The position numbers and the translations under genes are program-made. A stretch of DNA of 64,000 bases from CAVTTH01 sp963737545 (GTDB lineage Bacteria > Verrucomicrobiota > Verrucomicrobiia > Chthoniobacterales > UBA10450), in assembly GCA_963737545.1 (NCBI GenBank), contig CAVTTH010000003.1:1116001-1180000 (forward strand), given 5' to 3'. Shown here piece by piece: positions 60,417 to 64,000 of the stretch (positions within the stretch are counted from its first letter, which is position 1; each line of letters opens with the position of its first letter). A model generated the notes under the pieces. That model did not search any database. It was not told the origin of the DNA and saw only the letters and a list, made by a program, of their open reading frames with translations.

Positions 60417-63352
60417 GACTTCATAAGGAACGGCCGCAGATATTCTGCGGTAAAACTTCCCGTTGATCGCGCGATTTCTTCCGGCGGACCCACGCCGATG
60501 ATTTTGCCTCCGCTCTCGCCGCCTTCCGGTCCGAGATCGATGATCCAATCGGCGCACTTGATCATCTCGAGATTATGCTCGATCACGACAAGGGTGTTGC
60601 CGGAATCGCGCAATTTCATCAGCACTTGGAGCAGTTTCTCGATGTCAGCGAAATGCAATCCGGTGGTTGGTTCGTCGAGAATGTAAATCGTTCGTCCAGT
60701 CGCCTTCTTCGCCAACTCGGTCGCAAGTTTCACTCGCTGGGCTTCGCCGCCGGAGAGCGTGGTAGCGGCCTGCCCCAACCGCAAATATCCCAGACCAACA
60801 TCGAGCAGCGCGATTAACTTATCGGAGACCGACGGTACATTGCGGAAGAAGCGCGCCGCTTCGTCGACCGTCAAATTCAGAACGTCGGCAATATTCTTTC
60901 CCTTGTAGGTAATCTCCAGCGTCTCGCGGTTGTAACGCTGGCCGTGGCAAACTTCGCACTCGACGTAGACATCGGGCAAAAAGTGCATCTCGATCTTGAT
61001 CAGTCCGCCCCCTTCGCAGTTTTCGCACCGGCCTCCTTTTACATTAAAGCTGAACCGGCCCGCATCGTAACCGCGCACACGCGCCGACGGCAACTGGCTG
61101 AATAACTCACGAATCGGCGTGAACGCGCCGGTGTAGGTAATCGGGTTCGAGCGCGGCGTACGACCAATCGCGCTCTGATCAATGACGATCGCCTTGTCGA
61201 TCTGTTCGACGCCGTGCATTGCGCGGTAGGCACCCGGTTTGTCTTTGGAGTTGTGGAAATAACGAAAGAGCGCGCGGCGCAGAATGTCATCGACGAGGGT
61301 GGATTTTCCGCTTCCGGAAACGCCGGTTACACAGGTAAAGCAACCGATCGGAAAGGATGCGGTCACGTTCTTCAAATTATTTTCCGTTGCTCCCTCGATC
61401 GTTAGCCAGCCCGATGCATCCGGAATTCGACCATTTGCTTCGAGTTGGCGCGAAGGCTGGACGCGTTGTCTCGGGATCGCGATCCGCAGCCGGCCGGAGA
61501 GATAATCGGCGGTCGGAGAATTCTTCGCGCGCAGGATGTCCGCGATTGTTCCTTGCGCGACGAGTTCGCCGCCGCGTGGTCCGGCTCCAGGTCCGAGGTC
61601 GAGAATGTGATCTGCCGCGCGAATTGTCTCTTCGTCATGCTCGACCACAATGACTGAATTACCAAGATCGCGCAGCCGTCGCAGCGTCCCGAGCAGGCGA
61701 GCGTTGTCGCGCTGGTGCAGACCAATGCTCGGTTCATCGAGCACATAAAGGACACCCGCCAGACCAGAACCAATTTGGGTGGCGAGTCGGATGCGTTGCG
61801 CTTCTCCGCCAGAAAGAGTGCCGCTCTCGCGGTTGAGCGTCAGATATCCGAGGCCAACTTCGACGAGAAATTCCAGACGCGACGCGATCTCGCGCACCAC
61901 TTCGGCCGCGATTGTTCGTTGCTGGTCGGTTAGGGCCAGCTTTGCGATGTACCCTGCCGCGGCCCTGATGGTCAGCTCGCTGAACTCGTGGATGTTCAGT
62001 TCGCGTCCGATTTCGTCTTTGATGGTGACCGCCAGAATCTCCGGCTTGAGTCGCGCGCCGCCGCAAGTCTTGCACGGCACGCGCGTCATGAATGCGCGGA
62101 TGCGGTTGCGGGTAAACTCGCTTTCCGTTTCCTCATAGAGCCGATGCATTTGCGGCAGAAGTCCTTCAAATGGACGCGCGGTTTTGGCCGATCGACCGTT
62201 CCCGCCGAAGCTCATTTCGATTGGTTCATCTCCTGTCCCGAAATAAAGCGCCTGCTTGAATGGTTCGGGTAATTCCGAGAACGGAATATTTTCAGGAACA
62301 TGAAAGTGTTTTACCAGCGCGGCCTGCAATTGCCGGTAGTACGCCTGCATCGGTTTTGTCCCGCGACGCCACGGTGTGATCGCGCCTTCGGCCAGCGTTT
62401 TTTCCGGATGCGAGATCATCCGTTCCGGGTCGCAGACCAGCTGCGTGCCGAGTCCATGACAAACCGGACAGGCGCCGAGGTGGCTGTTAAACGAGAAATG
62501 GCGCGGTGTTAATTCGCCAAGCGTGAAATCGGTTGCCGCATTCCCATAGTGGGTGGAATAGCGAAGCTCTTCGAATTCTGGTCGGGACGCCGCGCTGCGG
62601 TGTCTCTCCGCGTTGATGTTCTCCCGGCCTTGCCGCAGCACCGCCATCCGATTCCCGCCCCACTTCAGTGCCGTTTCGACCGAGTCCGCCAGACGCATGC
62701 GAATGGCCTCACGAATCACGAGCCGATCGACCACCGCTTCGATAGTATGACGGCTGGTTTTTTTTAGCCGGATCGGTTCGGGCCGGCCCAGCTCGATGAT
62801 CTCGCCATCCACGCGCACGCGGACAAAGCCCTCGCGCTTGGCCTTCTCGATGACATCGCGGAATTCACCGGCCTGGTTTTGCACCAGCGGCGCGAGCAGG
62901 ATGATTCTCGTCTCCGGTTCATAGGCAAGGATCTGATCGACGATCTGCTGCGGAGTCTGGCGAAAGATCGCCTCACCGGTCGCCGGATCATGAGGCTGGC
63001 CGACAGCCGAAAATAAAACTCGCAGGTAGTCATAAATTTCGGTCGTGGTAGCGATGGTCGAACGTGGATTCGCACCGGCGCTGCGCTGTTCGATTGCGAT
63101 CGCGGGTGAAAGCCCCTCGATGAAATCCACTTCGGGTTTCTCCATTTTATCGAGGAACTGCCGGGCATAGGCCGACAGACTTTCGACGTAACGGCGCTGC
63201 CCTTCGGCGTAGAGGGTGTCGAAGGCGAGCGACGATTTTCCCGAGCCGCTCATCCCAGTGATGACAACAAGCTTCTCCCGCGGAATTTCCACGTGGAGAT
63301 TCTTTAGATTGTGCTGGCGTGCACCACTGATTTTGATAACTTGCGCTGGCAT
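60413..63352 (-). CDS. uvrA: excinuclease ABC subunit A
   Basis: This 979-residue protein scans DNA for bulky lesions with UvrB. Both ABC cassettes are complete: Walker A GMSGSGKSS near 33-41 with signature LSGGEAQRIRLATQIG, and a second GVSGSGKST with LSGGEAQRVKLATELAKK. Zinc-finger cysteines are at CPVCHGLGTQLVC, at CKTCGGARLKPE and at CENCEGGGLIKIEMHFLPDV. The start at 63352 gives the usual VIKISGARQHNLKNL N-terminus; 63382 is an in-frame alternative. It heads the transcript with the TPR protein. Confidence 0.97.
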   Translation of the reverse strand: MPAQVIKISGARQHNLKNLHVEIPREKLVVITGMSGSGKSSLAFDTLYAEGQRRYVESLSAYARQFLDKMEKPEVDFIEGLSPAIAIEQRSAGANPRSTIATTTEIYDYLRVLFSAVGQPHDPATGEAIFRQTPQQIVDQILAYEPETRIILLAPLVQNQAGEFRDVIEKAKREGFVRVRVDGEIIELGRPEPIRLKKTSRHTIEAVVDRLVIREAIRMRLADSVETALKWGGNRMAVLRQGRENINAERHRSAASRPEFEELRYSTHYGNAATDFTLGELTPRHFSFNSHLGACPVCHGLGTQLVCDPERMISHPEKTLAEGAITPWRRGTKPMQAYYRQLQAALVKHFHVPENIPFSELPEPFKQALYFGTGDEPIEMSFGGNGRSAKTARPFEGLLPQMHRLYEETESEFTRNRIRAFMTRVPCKTCGGARLKPEILAVTIKDEIGRELNIHEFSELTIRAAAGYIAKLALTDQQRTIAAEVVREIASRLEFLVEVGLGYLTLNRESGTLSGGEAQRIRLATQIGSGLAGVLYVLDEPSIGLHQRDNARLLGTLRRLRDLGNSVIVVEHDEETIRAADHILDLGPGAGPRGGELVAQGTIADILRAKNSPTADYLSGRLRIAIPRQRVQPSRQLEANGRIPDASGWLTIEGATENNLKNVTASFPIGCFTCVTGVSGSGKSTLVDDILRRALFRYFHNSKDKPGAYRAMHGVEQIDKAIVIDQSAIGRTPRSNPITYTGAFTPIRELFSQLPSARVRGYDAGRFSFNVKGGRCENCEGGGLIKIEMHFLPDVYVECEVCHGQRYNRETLEITYKGKNIADVLNLTVDEAARFFRNVPSVSDKLIALLDVGLGYLRLGQAATTLSGGEAQRVKLATELAKKATGRTIYILDEPTTGLHFADIEKLLQVLMKLRDSGNTLVVIEHNLEMIKCADWIIDLGPEGGESGGKIIGVGPPEEIARSTGSFTAEYLRPFLMKS

Positions 63353-63421
63353 CGGACGACAGATGTCGAACCTGTCAGTCAAGCATCAACGCCACCGTTT
63401 CTCCAGTGAAAACCCGTCATC

Positions 63422-63685
63422 ATGAGTGAGCCTCCCCGCAATATTACCCACGAAGAATTAGTTCAGTTGCAGGCAAAATTCAGCGAGATCAAGCATTCCA
63501 TTAACAATGCTCTCGCGGTCATGATGGCGCTTTCGGAAATGTCACAGCGGCGACCGGATTATTCCGAAAAACTGGCGACAACGGTTCTGACCAAGGCGCC
63601 ACAGATTGTTTCCAGCCTGCAGGAATTCACGCAGGCCATAAACGAAAAGGCTGGCCCCAAGCCGCAATCTGTTCCGGAAACGTAA
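63422..63685 (+). CDS. small helical protein, histidine-kinase DHp-like or hypothetical
   Basis: This 87-residue protein is two helices: LQAKFSEIKHSINNALAVMM, then KLATTVLTKAPQIVSSLQEF, with a hydrophilic tail. The KHSINNALAV segment recalls the His-x3-Asn pattern of histidine-kinase dimerisation helices, but no ATPase domain follows. It is divergent from uvrA with 69 bases between starts. The function is unknown; the resemblance may be chance. Confidence 0.55.
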   Translation: MSEPPRNITHEELVQLQAKFSEIKHSINNALAVMMALSEMSQRRPDYSEKLATTVLTKAPQIVSSLQEFTQAINEKAGPKPQSVPET

Positions 63686-63716
63686 CCCGGGACTGCGAGG
63701 TTTCTCCGAGTGAAAA

Positions 63717-64000
63717 TCAGGGTTGCGGTTGCGTCGGAGCTGCGCTGGCCGCGGGCGCGGAAGTCGCTGGACCTGCTGCGGGGGGAATCGGCGCGGCAGC
63801 GGAATCAGTCGGGACCGGAACTGCCGAAGGAGCTGTCTCTGCTGCGGCCGGGGCAGGACTAGCCGCTGCGCCAGCGGCCAATGATGGTTTGGGTTGCGCT
63901 ACTGGAGATGCCGTCGCTGCCGGCTGACCTTTCAGAAGCTCGTTGCGAAGAGAGCTGCTCGGATTGCTCTTGTGCGAATACAGAATCGAAAGAGCGAAAG
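63717..64000 (-). CDS. C-terminal part of an uncharacterised protein with a Pro/Ala-rich tail, cut by window edge
   Basis: A - strand frame is open from base 64000 to a stop at 63717-63719, about 94 codons. It begins with ALSILYSHKSNPSSSLRNEL and then becomes a low-complexity tail rich in Ala, Pro, Ser and Thr (for example AGAAASPAPAAAETAPSAVP). Such tails occur in periplasmic linkers and TonB/translocation-type or ribosome-associated proteins. The rest of the gene lies beyond the window, so no family can be named. Confidence 0.55.
   Translation of the reverse strand, partial: FALSILYSHKSNPSSSLRNELLKGQPAATASPVAQPKPSLAAGAAASPAPAAAETAPSAVPVPTDSAAAPIPPAAGPATSAPAASAAPTQPQP

Overview
The window is a gene-dense bacterial chromosome segment of fairly high G+C, with no insertion sequence, integrase, phage module, rRNA operon or CRISPR array that I can see. 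Gene content points to a Gram-negative, probably a soil Verrucomicrobiota-like organism: phosphoheptose isomerase, B12-dependent ribonucleotide reductase, a type IV prepilin of the short 'LRLID..Q' kind, many GT-C/TPR membrane proteins, and short interspersed inverted repeats ending in TCATCC(C/T)GAG. The phylum is an inference from style and content; no marker gene settles it.

Layout. (1) 1-3083: a divergent pair of regulators (GlxA-type, cut by the left edge, and MocR-type) and gmhA. (2) 3249-7375: a three-gene + strand cluster of a caspase-like protein (two compensating frameshifts), an alpha/beta-hydrolase/caspase fusion, and a peptidoglycan hydrolase with PG-binding, CHAP-like and muramidase-like parts. 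This is the most unusual cluster in the window. (3) 7605-18660: a stress-type island with two tandem universal stress proteins (one frameshifted), a lone MlaF-like ATPase, two DUF2238 membrane proteins, a Nudix hydrolase, a lipoprotein serine protease, Hsp20, a tightly overlapped dienelactone hydrolase/phosphoribosyltransferase/erythromycin-esterase operon, and a cyclic-nucleotide-binding protein. (4) 18813-30350: mixed housekeeping (L,D-transpeptidase, tRNA-Val, an excisionase-HTH response regulator, methyltransferase plus fumarase, VOC, GNAT, MBL hydrolase), two unrecognised proteins in an overlapping pair, a large membrane patatin, tRNA-Ser, and three copies of an intergenic inverted repeat.

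(5) 30351-36112: the class II ribonucleotide reductase nrdJ. It is followed, with a 10-base overlap, by a three-gene short type II CBASS anti-phage operon: patatin phospholipase effector, CD-NTase cyclase and stand-alone E2-like protein. (6) 36140-39880: a DUF885 peptidase and an acyl-CoA dehydrogenase. (7) 40010-56881: a surface-glycan region. It has methyltransferase, GT2-methyltransferase fusion, sugar epimerase, GT2 and six or seven multi-membrane GT-C/DUF2079-type proteins. In its middle a type IV pilin gene, with a good sigma-54-like promoter, sits between two membrane GT-C proteins that carry C-terminal TPRs. This invites a pilin-glycosylation hypothesis. (8) 56957-64000: a divergent ketol-acid reductoisomerase, a large exported TPR protein overlapping uvrA, a small helical protein, and the Pro/Ala-rich end of a gene running off the right edge.

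Three clear frameshifts in the first 9 kb are all single-base changes in or beside short homopolymers, so assembly indels should be excluded before calling those genes broken.
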